Shown piece by piece: positions 23,635 through 36,991 of a stretch of 64,000 bases of DNA (within the stretch, counting starts at the first letter, position 1; every line of letters starts with the position of its first letter). Where the stretch lies: positions 3,844,501 through 3,908,500 of the forward strand of contig NC_088295.1 of NCBI RefSeq assembly GCF_032854445.1, given 5' to 3'. The translations under genes were made by a program, and so were the position numbers. This DNA comes from Liolophura sinensis (taxonomy: Eukaryota > Mollusca > Polyplacophora > Chitonida > Chitonidae). A model generated the notes under the pieces. The model was not told where the DNA came from. It saw nothing but the letters and a program-made list of their open reading frames with translations, and did not search any database.

Positions 23635-23983
23635 TTACATCAGCATGATGCCTTTATGAACAGTTGCAATGAAAGCGCGACCGAGATACTTGTTTAGCTG
23701 TTATTTGACATGGAACTCATTCACGGACTACGAATTTGAACTTTGATATGGAATTCATGCCTGGAATATTCATTGTCTGCTCGGCATCATTGAAAACTGA
23801 TGACCGCTTCTCTCTTGTGTGTTACCGGCTTTATTTCTTATTTGTATAATTTCTTACATACCTTTTGTCTTCGGGAGTTAGTGTTAAACGTTGTTGTGGA
23901 AATGGATCTTGCGATTATCGACTTGGAACGCCCTTTACGGACTACGAATGGTATAGGAATGTCGGACTTGACGCTTATATTTA
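23628..23983 (+). repeat. Direct repeat (pseudo-LTR), right member
   Basis: Pairs with 20280-20636. The last shared bases give the 3' end of the element at about 23983; beyond that the two flanks are unrelated. Confidence 0.85.
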
Positions 23984-24120
23984 CCAGGAGGTACTTTACC
24001 CAAATGCAGTTATTATACCTGCGGTACAAATGCAGCTCTTTAGTTAATGACAGCCCGACTGTGCGGACCACTAGGCTGATAAATATTTCTAACCAGTGTA
24101 AAATTGGACTAACAGGTCGT

Positions 24121-24456
24121 CTAATTGAAAAACCGTGTAGGTCCGTCAGCACCTTCAGCAACATCTCTATAGTGGTGTGCTTTCATGTGATCTACTGGTT
24201 CACATAGTCTCCGGATATATATTGGCGAGCTGCCATAGATGGTAAAATTTCTGTCTAGGAGACACAAATTCTTATAGTTGTCGGATACAGAGAAATTAAT
24301 ATGGGCACTAGAACTTAGATCGCGAGGGCGCGAACAGATCTCTCGACATTTGCCCGCCATGCATCCAGTACAGCAGTCTGAGATGCTGCCTGAAGGCATT
24401 GTAATGACAAAGAGCAAAGTCATGATTGGGTATAAGTACTTATAAAGACGCTTCAT
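24121..24456 (-). CDS. Candidate small secreted Cys-rich peptide precursor
   Basis: Minus-strand frame of 111 codons from ATG 24456 to TAG 24121. The N-terminus MKRLYKYLYPIMTLLFVITM looks like a signal peptide, with a plausible cleavage near SGSIS. A Cys cluster follows (DCCTGCMAGKCREIC), then basic residues (SRPR), and further Cys near RNLC-like and RRLCEP segments. Just upstream on the minus strand, a pyrimidine-rich TTTCTTCCTTCCAAG could be a splice acceptor or simply a leader. The frame is open upstream as well, so the start is uncertain. I do not recognise a family. It sits about 140 bp from the retroelement's 3' end, so it could also be a spurious open frame. Confidence 0.33.
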   Translation of the reverse strand: MKRLYKYLYPIMTLLFVITMPSGSISDCCTGCMAGKCREICSRPRDLSSSAHINFSVSDNYKNLCLLDRNFTIYGSSPIYIRRLCEPVDHMKAHHYRDVAEGADGPTRFFN

Positions 24457-24459
24457 AGC

Positions 24460-25359
24460 CCCTTCTGTGGATCTTGGAAGGAAGAAATCTTTACAAATTG
24501 TACACATTTGCCAGATAATCAGTTCACAAAAAGGGAACATAACTCCTCCCTGACCCACTCTATTCGTCACTCTTTTTCTGAAGACCCTGTACACAAAAAG
24601 CCAGGAGCAATGCATTTAATATGCAGTTTTATAAATAAAATGAAAATTTATTTTAAAAAAGAGGAAAAACAGACACACACGCACACACAACGTAATCCCT
24701 AAAGACACCTGTATTCACCCATACCCGGTATCTGCATATATAGAGTAGTGAAGCGTAATAATTAAGCCTGCCCATAATGGTCGCATAATGGTTACTTTGG
24801 AAGAGAGGACTAAAGAGCACCAAATGGGCAATGGGTAAATGTGTAAATCATTTTAATCTGGAATTCTCATGAGGCCATGGGATACACCATATTGAAGAAA
24901 ATAAAAACTTAATGTTGCATCACTCATTCCCTGTCCTCTATATAGTAACAAGGTATACAGCGAATAAGTATAATGATTTGTACTTCGGTAGAAATCACCG
25001 GTGCCAGACAAAGGCATGTAATTGCTAGGATCAGCGCATGGCACATGGTGTAAATGTACAAAATATACCAACACTCAGGTATATATGTTATGTTATACAC
25101 ATGTACCAGTTAAACCCTACCTGCCAATTTACCTGCCTTGAGCTAACGTTGAAATGCGTTTTCCTTTGGTCTCAGTTTTAGCAGACTTTCGAAGATCAAG
25201 ACAAAATTTTCCACACACAGACCTATATACATTTAATATATGATTCACTCACGCAACCAACTTTAGATCAATTATTTTTTAATTTCCAAATTTGTTAAAC
25301 ATATTAAGTCTCCTTGTTCAAAGAATATCATGTTTGTTGATATCCTTTCTTCTTAACCT

Positions 25360-25394
<35 letters not shown>

Positions 25395-26699
25395 TATTTA
25401 TTTATTTAAATTGCAGGTTCCAATGTTTCCTAATAGGTGTCCGACATTCCCTTAACTGTATATATGTTTTCACTAGAGTATTACCACGTATACATTACTA
25501 CACAATCAAACCAACCATTGATTATATATGGCCCTATCAAGGCGTATATGTATATTTTGTCTGCCATATAAACGAGTTTTATAGTTCTAACTTGTTCTAG
25601 ACCAATGAGGTCTTAACAAATTGCAATTAACGTCAATGCATTTTTCTTACCTAATTCTTCTAGCCGCACATGTGTGGCCCGAACTTCTCATCGTTCCGCG
25701 TCTCTTTGTACCCAAATCGACTTGTGCAGTAGAAAATGAAAGAGGAATAACTCTCACAAGCTCAATCTTATGTCGTCGTCTGCTTTTCCCCTGCTGAAAG
25801 GAACATTTTTATTCAGTACCGGCATAACACCCAACTGCTGAAGAAAAATACCATAGACACAAGAAGGCGATGTAGGTCATCATTAGCAAAAACCGTTTGT
25901 TGTTCCAGAACAGGATATCAGCTTACATTTGAAGGTAATGATGGGTCGTGATCCGATCTTGGGCTTCGTGATGTAGACCCTAGTACCGGTAACGAAAGCT
26001 CCTCTCAGGCAGGCTCTCCCAAAAGGAAAGTTCCCCATTTGAAAGTCTGACGGATACATTATATCCGCCTTAACCCTAACATATTGCCTATGTAGGCGCG
26101 GTTGCAATGGTAATTTTCGCTATGCTGACAGAAATTAGTCTGATGACCGGGATTTAGTTAGGCCTATTTCCCATGAGTTTAGAATGTTAGATATTTTCAC
26201 GTAGTCGACTTCAGAAAGAAAATTTTCAAAAAGAAAAAAAATCTGGCAAATGGTTATTAACGTTGGCCACATTACAAAAAATACAAGACAGCACTGCGCA
26301 TATGGAGAGGTATACATACGAAACCGTCAACATTACAGCATATTTATGCCAAGAAATTTTGGGAAATAAGTTTGGGACAGGATGTCTGTTCACTTTAACA
26401 CACATTTTTTATGTAGTCTTTTTTGTCCATTTTTTCGCAATAAATGTGGAAGGATATAAATTGTAGCTGTTCAGCTGTTCACAGTGATCTGCGAAGGAGC
26501 TCACTGACAACAGAGTCATCCTAGTCCTTACAATTGGCCCGGATCCAAATGCTTACGTAATCCAAGCGTCTGCCAAAACCCTACTGACATATCCAAGCCG
26601 TGAAGAGGCTGTTTCTCAAAGGGGTCGTAACGTTACACTGGTCGTAGATACCAAGGCGACGTATGCTGTCAGTATGCGACGTCATAGTGATTGGGCCGG
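24460..26699. other. No gene recognised
   Basis: Intergenic DNA. A (TTGA)n/(TTTA)n simple repeat lies at about 25363-25409, and a CA-rich tract at 24672-24689. Nothing else can be supported. Confidence 0.5.
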
Positions 26700-27050
26700 C
26701 GTAAGGTTACAACCCCTCTAAAAAAAAACAGCCAACAGGCGATGCACGTGCGCCAGGGGTGGAGCGCGGGAATATTTGTATACGTGTAAAGTAAGTGAAG
26801 TCACGTGCCGTGTGTCACTGGTATCGCGCAGCCATTTTCCTGACTGTCAGTTTTGGCTTGCGTCAATCGATCGATTGCTACCCCCGGGTTTGCCTTGACC
26901 TTACTAAGGTTAGGGCGTTAGCTTTTGTGGCGCTAGAATTCATGAAGCAAAGCCTCAGCCGATACGCGTGGTTGACCATGTACTGGTGATGTACTAGACT
27001 TTTCCCATGCCCTGTTCATTTCACGATTAGGCCTAACTGTTGTAGTCAAG
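26700..27050 (+). promoter_or_regulatory. Probable promoter/5' leader of the ABCG2-like gene
   Basis: The 350 bp before the start codon are richer in GC and CpG than the surroundings. They hold two CACGTG E-box palindromes (26745-26750 and 26802-26807). No TATA box is obvious near a likely start. The transcription start and any upstream non-coding exon cannot be placed from sequence alone. Confidence 0.4.
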
Positions 27051-27364
27051 ATGTCCGGTGCAGAGTTGACATTGTACAATTCCGCGGAAGGAAAAAGATC
27101 CATAAATGTTGCACCCGCTTCTTCTACTCCTGGACAGGAACCTTTGGTGGGGAAAGACCAGCACAAGTATGGCACGGGGAGCCCGGGGACTGCCACCCCA
27201 CACACTACAGTGTTCATGGTGGACAAGGATAGAACTACACAGATGTCACACGAGGCCAAACTGGGCGCAACAGTCTCCTTCCACAGCATCAGCTATGACG
27301 TACAAGTGGCCAAGAAGGGATGCTGCAAGGGTACTGAGCCCAAGAGGATTCTGAAGGATGTCAG
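27051..27364 (+). CDS. ABCG2: ABCG2-like exon 1
   Basis: Starts at ATG 27051 in good context (CAAGATGT) and ends in AG before GTAAGC. It encodes the variable cytosolic N-terminus rich in Ser/Pro/Gly/Thr, then [12 protein letters not shown], the strand that opens the ATP-binding domain in ABCG proteins, and ILKDV. 314 bp, ending after two codon bases. Confidence 0.93.
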
Positions 27365-30300
27365 GTAAGCCTGTCCCCCGCTACCCCCCCCCCCCCCCCG
27401 CTACCCCCCCCTCTCCCACCTTAATGTATGGGTTATTAAGTGGGACGTGGGGTGTCTTGTGTAACAGTTGCAGATTGTTGAATGCAGCGCTGAATGGTGA
27501 GATCGTTGACACCAGCAGATGCATGTTTGTAAGACTTTTTAATACTGTGAAGTGCATTTTTGACACAAATTAAGGTTTTAAAAGTGGCATTTGGTACAGG
27601 AACTTCATTACGTTTTTACAGTTGTACCGGTATGTCATATCCTACATTCCTGAACAGAATTCAGTATGTGTCAATTAATCATCATTCAAGTGTCAACACG
27701 AATCAGAAGTCAAATATAAGGAAATAAAAGTAAAAGTTGAATGTCTTTGGGTGGGGGAGAGTGTATGCAATGGCTATAGGCCTAGGTCTATTCATTGAGG
27801 TATAGTGATAATACATGACTGACAGATATATGTGCATAAGCATATCCATTTTATACAAAGATGTAAAGAATGAATTAATGCATATTAAAAAACAAATAAA
27901 ATAAAAATTAAACCATCCTTTGTTGATTTATTAACAGACAACAGGTAGTAAAAGAGAAATTTATTAGGAAAAATTTCAAACTGTAAGCGATGGGTGGGAA
28001 GTGATTTGATTACTCTGCTGTTATGTTTGTCAAAATTTTTGTTCCCACATACACCCATGCACACTCCATCGAGGTGACTTCTAACACTTGGTCAGTGCAC
28101 ATACATCCATGTACACTCCATCGAGGCGATTTCTAACACTTGGTCAGTACACATACATCCATGTACACTCCATCGAGGCGATTTCTAACACTTGGTCAGT
28201 ACACATACATCCATGTACACTCCATCGAGGTGAATTCTAACACTTGGTCAGTGCACATACATCCATGCACGCTACATCGAGGTGACTTCTAACACTTGGT
28301 CAGTACACATGCATCCATGTACACTCCATCGAGGTGACTTCTAACACTTGGTCAGTGCACATACATCCATGCACGCTACATCGAGGCGATTTCTAACACT
28401 TGGTCAGTACACATACAACCATGTACACTCCATCGAGGCGATTTCTAACACTTGGTCAGTACACATACATCCATGTACACTCCATCGATGTGAATTCTAA
28501 CACTTGGTCAGTGCACATACATCCATGCACGCTACATCGAGGCGATTTCTAACACTTGGTCAGTACACATACATCCATGTACACTCCATCGAGGCGATTT
28601 CTAACTCTTGGTCAGTACACATACATCCATGTACACTCCATCAAGGCGATTTCTAACACTTGGTCAGTACACATACATCCATGTACACTCCATCGAGGCG
28701 ATTTCTAACACTTGGTCAGTACACATACAACCATGTACACTCCATCGAGGCGATTTCTAACACTTGGTCAGTACACATACATCCATGTACACTCCATCGA
28801 GGCGATTTCTAACACTTGGTCAGTACACATACAACCATGTACACTCCATCGAGGCGATTTCTAACACTTGGTCAGTACACATACATCCATGTACACTCCA
28901 TCGAGGTGAATTCTAACACTTGGTCATTGCACATACATCCATGCACGCTACATCGAGGCGATTTCTAACACTTGGTCAGTACACATACATCCATGTACAC
29001 TCCATCGAGGCGATTTCTAACTCTTGGTCAGTACACATACATCCATGTACACTCCATCGAGGCGATTTCTAACACTTGGTCAGTACACATACATCCATGT
29101 ACACTCCATCGAGGCGATTTCTAACACTTGGTCAGTACACATACTTCCATGTACACTCCATCGAGGTGACTTCTAACACTTGGTCAGTACACATACATCC
29201 ATGTACACTCCATCGAGGCGATTTCTAACACTTGGTCAGTACACATACAACCATGTACACTCCATCAAGGCGATTTCTAACACTTGGTCAGTACACATAC
29301 ATCCATGTACACTCCATCGAGGTGACTTCTAACACTTGGTCAGTACACATACATCCATGCCCTCTATATGGCAACAAGGTAAACAATTATATTGCATGAT
29401 GTCACTTGGAAACAAGTAGGTGTAGTACATGAGGAAGCACAAAGTTCAGCATTTCACTTCAAATAGCTACAAATTACTGACATATATACATATACAACAT
29501 GTTTGAGTGGCGTTCAGAAGGAGGTACACTGAGACAGTCTTATGGATATGCAAATTTAGGGTTTATTAAAGGAGAAGAAAATTTAAATATCAAACAGATA
29601 CCATTGAAAAGAGTATGCATTTCCTCGCAGGTGCATGCCATAAAAAAATTCTAATATGTACCCCAAGTTGATAAATTATAAATAAAGTCAGCCCCAAAAT
29701 TCGCTGTGGGCAAGTCCATTTTGTCAAAGAGCTAGTCCTAAAGTCTTCTGGGTTAGCAGGAGAATTGCCATCAGAAACCACTGAAATGCAGTTCGTACAT
29801 TTCCGGTAGAACTCTTCTTCCCAGAAGGTAGCAAACAGTACAGTTTTTTATTCCGCTTGACGATCGGAAAACCAGAATGTTGGACATAGGTTCCGAGTTT
29901 ACACGAACAAGCCGGCAGTTTTAACCGCTTTCATTGGCTGAGAGGCAACACACCCCCAGCATAAATTATAGCGTGTTAAAGATGGAGGATGCAATGAACT
30001 CAGTGATTTATGCAAGCTTTGCCATTTGCAGACTTCACTTGTATTGTGAGGAAAAATCACAAAATTATGCAGCAGGCACCACCAGATAGAAAGAAATGTG
30101 CTTCTTTCAGCCTATAGTGTAATTGTTTTAAGTTTCTTTTCCTTTAAAACTACATCGAAATGTCGTTAATGAACCAAGAAATTGTAATATCCATAAGAAA
30201 GACTTTCCCAGTGTACGTATACATGTAGCTAAAAGTTACTCTGCACTATCAAATAATTTAATGTCACACCAGTAAGAAACTGCTTCACTTGACCTCCTCT

Positions 30301-33300
30301 TTTTCAGTGTCACATCAGGAATATTTACACATCATATCAGACAATTCTATGAAAACTAGCAGAGATCGAACACCTCAGTTATGCTTAGGCACTAATGTTG
30401 TGCATCATGAATAGTGTGAAGCCGTGGTGTCAGTTTACTTCTCTCATATAATTTTGAAAGATCCATCTGTTTTATCTAGGAAATGGGTGTCTCTTTAAAA
30501 CTTATCACTTTTCATATCAGTTATTGGAAATTTGGTTATCAGATGTAATTTGCTTTTACATTTGCTTTCAAACTGCCTGAAAGTTACACATTAATTCAAA
30601 GAGAACATAACCTATAATTGGAGTCAATTTTAAAGGCTTCTTCAGCTTATCATCATTTGAAATCCTTATTCTACATGAGAGAGCAGGCCTCTCTCATGGT
30701 CTAGGGGTTAAAGGTGCTTGTCATTTAATTGTCGTGTATTTCCCCACTTTCAGTGATTGTCAGTGAGATTGGTGGAAATAAGTTGTGGAGTCGTTGATGC
30801 TTGTGTTGCCATTTGGGCAGTTCAGTATACATTGAAAACAATTTGTCTTCCACCATCATGGTATGCTGAATGTCACATGTGGTAAAGTTTGTCAGTAACT
30901 CGTCAAACATTAGTGCTTTACCTGGAGCATTCTGGTTTTCTTCGTCCATACGACTTATCACCATTGTGTATGTGAAAAATTCTTCTGTATGGCATTAAAC
31001 AACATCCAGAGCTGAAACAATGTCAAACAAAATGTGACGGGTGGTACCATAAAAAGTAGTGGTAAGGGACAAGATCTGGTAGCAATTTCAGATGGTCGAG
31101 GGTTTCCCCAGACTCTGCCCAGTTTCCTCCCACTTTAATGCTGGCTGCCATCGTTTTAGTGAAATATTCTTGAGTATGACGTCGTTTGTTGTCATAGTTT
31201 TCACTGTACACTGTCAATTAGGAGACAAAATAGCTATGTCTAAATAAAAATCCACTTCTGGAAATCATGGACAGTGCATCAGAAAACCAGCTTGTTAAAA
31301 GAGCATTAATATCAGTTCAGTTGCCATATAAATCAGTGGTAAAGCATTGGGCTGAAATTCTTAACCTCTCAGAAAACGGGGTTCAAACGCTTTTGGCAAG
31401 AAAACTGTTAATTGTAACGCAGTTCAGTTTATTCACTACAGAAAGGGCTGTTTTGGGCTGCAATTTGGTGCAAGTTTCAGACTTCTAGTAGCTCCCATAG
31501 TTGTTGAGTAACAGATCATTCAAATTACGCAACAAAGTTTTAGTGTTTTGACTGTATCAGTAAGTTACAGTGATAGGCAAAAAATAATTCCTGATTCAGA
31601 ATCAGGGACCTGAAATACACCAGAGTTCGTGAAAAAAATATTCAAGTTTCAAAACTAGTAGGTATTACAATCAATATTACATCTTCGACCAGTGGCGAGC
31701 TTTAACAGTTTTTACTGGAAGTCAAAGATTTCTTCAAACTTATGTAAGCTTGGATGAGTCTACCTGCATATCAAATTTCAGATAAATCCATTCAGTGGTT
31801 CTTGAGAAGCAGATGTTTATGTGATTCGGTATAGGATCAAATATGGCCACCAAACCATATGACATAACAAACTTCACGGATTATTAAAATTATACTGCAA
31901 AACTTCAAGTCAGTTGGTTGAACGGTCTTCATTGTAGCTTAATCACAAAAATGGTTGAATAATGATAATCGAAAGGATTTCAGTAGGTATACTGGAGGAC
32001 TACCTGTGTGGACCCTAATAAGCAAAGGTGATGTTCCATCACTGATGCTCTGTGTGCATATTACTTACCATGAACAACCAAATTCACGATTTCACTACTT
32101 TATATATTGAGCTGAAGTTTTGCATTCATGGACCTTTTATGTATGAGCTCTTTGATAGCCTTCCTACCGAATCTTAATACCAAGATTATTTTCCACATTC
32201 ATGTAGCTATTATGATCTCTAAACACAGGTGTTTTTTGTGTTTTTTATTCAGTGGACTATTCCGACCAGGTATGAATGCCATCTTGGGGCCTACAGGGAG
32301 CGGGAAATCATCGTAAGTTGGCACCTGTATATAGCGCTTAACCGTGAATGTGTTTGTGGTATGATACAGTAAATGCACTGACTTGTGCTGTGATTGACCC
32401 AGTTGCTGACCTCAGATCTGCACCTGGTGTAAAGCCACATTACAGTTATATCACTTCCTTACTGCTTGTGACAAATATCTTGGCAACCTTGCTATGCTAA
32501 CTAGAGTTGATTTTCCTCTATCTTAAGGTTTTCAGATAGCAGCTTATCATGTTTGCATAGCATACCTGGAGTGTGTTAGTATGCGTGGAGTACTTCAAAC
32601 ATTTTGGCAGACATTGAAAAACAACAGCAGGAGTTACAGTGATGACCGTTATGTTTGTGTGGCCAGCTAGATTGTCATACATTTTATACATAGCAGAAGG
32701 TTTTTTAGGTAGTTGTCAAGTTTGCAGTGGTTTTCCTCAGGGTCTGTCCTCAGGCCAATACTTTCTCAAGTGACATGTCTTAATACATATGAAATGCTTC
32801 TGTAGTGTATCTAATGAGTTCATATATAACTTTTAAATGTGCACAAGTCAGTGGCAAGAAGTCATTGTTAAACTCCTTAAACCACTGCTTTGAGACCCAC
32901 TAAATCCTACACACTGCTCAGCTGGTCATTGAGATTAACAACATGTCACTGTTCACTGATAATCCCCTACACATAGTTTTGTTTTTTTTACATTATGAAA
33001 TTCACACTTGATGGCTTAAATTACACTACCATATGAATTATGAATGTAGATGTAGGCCAGGGACTGTGGATCTGGGAACATTGGCTGGCAGAGTTTTGTG
33101 ATATTTATGACAGTCTTGCTATATCTGTGGTGTTACGGCCAAGTGACCTTAATGCACTGAGCTGTCAACATGCATGTACATATGGGATGTGGTCAGGTCA
33201 TGAAAGCATTGAGCCATGTTGTTGCCTTGATGGACACATAAAATGGTACTACAAAATGAAGAGTATGTGTTTAACAAACATGATGAAAGATATGCCCCCA

Positions 33301-35642
33301 AAAAAATTACTTTTTTTACACTTCATTTTTGAGGCATGTCATATATTTCTTAATAATCCCTTTGTTTTACGTAGATTTCTGTCAGTGATCAGAAATATTT
33401 GGAAATCGTGTCATTATTAAACGTAATGGGAACGAGGGAGAAGGGTATCACCCTCAATTTGGGCGCTCCGCCCAACGAAGTTGTGTTGATAGCTATCATC
33501 ATTGTTGTCACCACAGAAGGCTGGTTAATTTCTGGACTGACTGCTGGGTTCTGATGATAGCTGTAGTTTATAGCCATTTTTACATCACAAAAAGAAATCT
33601 GATGAAATAAAAACTAAGCGTTTAGCCTCATTTAATTTATTGTGCCTATTTACTGCACAGAATTCCCACAGCTACATCTGATAAGGAAAGCGTTTCTTAG
33701 ATTCAGACCATATTGATCACGTACCACATTTCTTTTATATAGCAGGGATTCGTACAAGTCCAAATTTCTTCAGCCAGAAACTCAAAATTGAGTTTTTTCT
33801 GGACCAGATTGAGTTTATTTATATTTTAAACCCCGACTATAACCTGGTATTAAGTTTTATTCCACTTTAGCCACCTGTAATTTTGTGGACGTGAAAGTGA
33901 GAGAGAGAAAGTTTAATTTCATTTGAAGTTCATTTCTGATCATGATTTTATTGTTGATATGTACAGATACTTTTACTAGTATATTATCCTGATCAGAGAT
34001 ATACATTGTATAATAAAACAGTCATAAACCATGCTGATGCATGTTCAGTTGTTGATTGTTATCTGAGGGAAAAGAAAGAAACTAACAAACGTTGTATCAA
34101 AGTAAATACCTGCAAAATACAAAGGTAAGGCTTATTCTGCTCAGACTAGAGGACTGGTATAAATGTAGAATGGCACATTGTATGCTTGGCTATGTTGAGT
34201 AAGTACCCAAGGGAGATTCTCCTCAGATCACTGAATAGCTTTGACCTACTTTACATTGCCTGTAAAACACTTACCCTTCAGGAAGAGGGGAGCCAAGATC
34301 ATGTGGTGTTGCATGAAATTTAAGGGTGATACATCAGCCTTGCCAGTGTATATAAACTTCCCGGTATGGATTTGAAAAATGTACCTGGTCTTTGAAGTAC
34401 CTCTGCTAGGTATTCACATTACAACAAGGTATCACCAAAATGATACATTTTCTATCCACCAAAGTTTCCTTGGCATTATTGGGATGGTGACTGTCTATGA
34501 CCACTCGGGAAAGCATACCAATTACTTGATCACTGGCATGCTTTTGAGGGGAGAAATTATCCTTTTGCCTGACAAAAACCTTTTTGCTTAATATGGGATG
34601 TCCCAAACAGTACATTTCTGGTGCCCAAAGAAGGGGTTCAAGTGGGGGCCTTAAGCTGAAAGGAGGAGGCACTCTTAGGAATTGTTTGATGAGGTACTTA
34701 TGAAGCAAAAATCTTCCATTTTGAGCCTGTTCTTACAAAATTTAAGACGTACATTAATCGGTTTCAATTTGTCACAATGATTACTTGTCCCACAGAGATA
34801 TACAATTGTCAGTCACTAAACTCATTTAGATCACAAATGTTAAATTCAGGGAGTAGTCTAGGTTCAATAATTGATTCAGGCAGCTACCCGTTCCCTATAT
34901 AAAACCAATGCATGTGCCATCTCTTGTTGTTATACACAGTACACTTTGCACTGTACACTGTAGTTTTTGACATAAAGAATCTGTGAATCTTACATATGAC
35001 ATCATACTGCACGTGCTTTGAGACTTTGTGCCTCTTCTGGGTTTGAAGCTGATGGTAATGTTTGCTGAACACAGATGATTATGTGATTAGCGTAACATGC
35101 TAAAAGAATACTTGGTCTCCAAATCAGGACAGTGACAGACTTTTGTGATGGCGGGTCATCTTTGAACACTGTGGGTGAGGGAACAACATGGCTAACCCGT
35201 GTCTGCAAAATAAGGGCGTGCCTTTGCCATCTTGGCCCTGAAAACAGCTCAACTCTACGTGTATATTTTTGAATGTAATTCAGTTTTCCTCCAAAAATTT
35301 GAGTATTTGTACCAGAAAAACAGAGAATTGAGTTTTTGTAACTCCAGTGTTGTGTTTTTAACTGAATTTTACCACCGAATACCAGGGTCTAAAATCGACG
35401 TGTATGAATCCCTTTTTAGGGATCCCGTTCTTCCTGAACGGGATCCCTATTGTAATCGTTCTGTTTTTTTTCTTATTATTATTATTTTTTTTCACCGACT
35501 TTGTTAGCAAGGAAACTTTTTTACCGTTAAACATAGAGATCTCAAAATTTGTACACATATTTTGGCAGAGATTTTCCAGGAATAAATTCTCCATTTTTTT
35601 TTCATGTCACGTGGTTGGCCGCCATATTGGATTTTGTGTAAA

Positions 35643-35673
<31 letters not shown>

Positions 35674-36960
35674 GAACCGATCGCTTTCAAATTTGACATG
35701 CAGCTAGACAGTCACGAGTTCTTTAAAGTTTGCGAAAATGGTTTACTTCCGGTCAAAAGTCTGGAAGCTCGCCATTGGTCGAATTTGTGACGTCACAAAA
35801 AGTTCTCAAAGTTCATTTTTTCTGAACGCATTCTGATGTATTTTGAACTGCTGATTCTGAATCTGGTTGCATTTTTTGCATATCTGTGTAACTTTTTGAG
35901 ATATAAGCAAAAAACTCAAAAAAGTTACGTAATTTCAATGACCTGTAACTCGAGAACTATGGCAGCTAGAAATGTGCAACCTGCACAAAATTGTAGAACA
36001 AGACATGCTCTTTCGAGCATTTGTCAACGGATTTGAGCTCCGATCAATAGTTTTTTGCTAGAAGTGTATGACAACACCGTTTTTTGTTTAGAAAAACATT
36101 GGAATCCCATTGCTTTAACATGGAGTTAGATGGGGACTGGACTGGGTTAGTAGTATTTGACCTGATGCTTTCGGCTACACTGTCCGTGATTTCCCGAAAC
36201 GATTGTAGGATGACATTGATTCCAGTTCCCATCTAACTCCAGTACTCTATTAGATGGAGTAGAGATCTAACTACAACAGCAAATGACGTGGACCTGTAAA
36301 AGTTAGCTTTGTTTTGCGCAGACCTCGTCCTCTTTACTATACGTTAAACAGGCCAGGGTGATTGAAAGATATGGACATGTGCCGTGGTCCAAGTGCTGAC
36401 TTTCTAACGATGGCCGAGCTATCAGTGGAGCAGTGAGTCTGTGCATGGCATGTCGTGGATTGAGATGTGAATGTACAAACTTGCTGTTACACTGGTCGTG
36501 TTTTTGTGTTATTTCTTAGAAAAAGCGGGCTAACTCTGCCAAAGAACGACCGTTTTTCACTGGGCATAGCGTAGCATCATCAAGGTCGCCGATCTATTCG
36601 AGGGAATGCAAATGACCGGCCGACTGCCTCAGTGACAAACGGTGTCAGGTCGCAAGGTAACTTTGAAAGCCGTGTATGTGGAACATGTGTCCTTTGAACA
36701 CAGAACATGAAGATGAAAACGTCATCGATCCGATCCGGGATCCCGGCCTAGGATCTGCTATTCGCAGATCCATTCTAGTCTTATTATTATTTTTTTTTTT
36801 TTTTTTCACCGACTTTGTTAGCAAGGAAACTTTTACACTGTTCAACATAGAGGACCCAAATTTGGCTCACATATTCTGGCGGTAAATATCTCAGGACAAA
36901 TTCTCCATTTTTTTTGCTATGTCCCGTGGTTCGGCCGCCATATTGGATTTTGTGTAAAAC

Positions 36961-36991
<31 letters not shown>

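Larger units (their letters stand above)
20637..23983 (+). mobile_element. Naiad-type Penelope-like retroelement (GIY-YIG upstream of RT)
   Basis: The order is GIY-YIG endonuclease, a CxC linker motif (NCDCESS near 21935), then reverse transcriptase. Canonical Penelope elements carry the endonuclease C-terminal of RT. An N-terminal endonuclease joined through a CxC motif is the published hallmark of the Naiad/Chlamys clade (Craig, Arkhipova and colleagues, 2021). Frame breaks at about 21070 (one base missing) and 22927 (two extra bases), and an in-frame TAG at 21884, show this copy cannot make a full protein. Confidence 0.82.

Noticed and set aside
28045-29358. Regular repeats reminiscent of a CRISPR array
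   Set aside because: The units are contiguous with no unique spacers, and the host is eukaryotic; it is a minisatellite.
30684-31395. tRNA-like stretches (near 30690-30720 and 31338-31395)
   Set aside because: They resemble box A and box B pieces but cannot fold into a full tRNA; more likely worn SINE heads.
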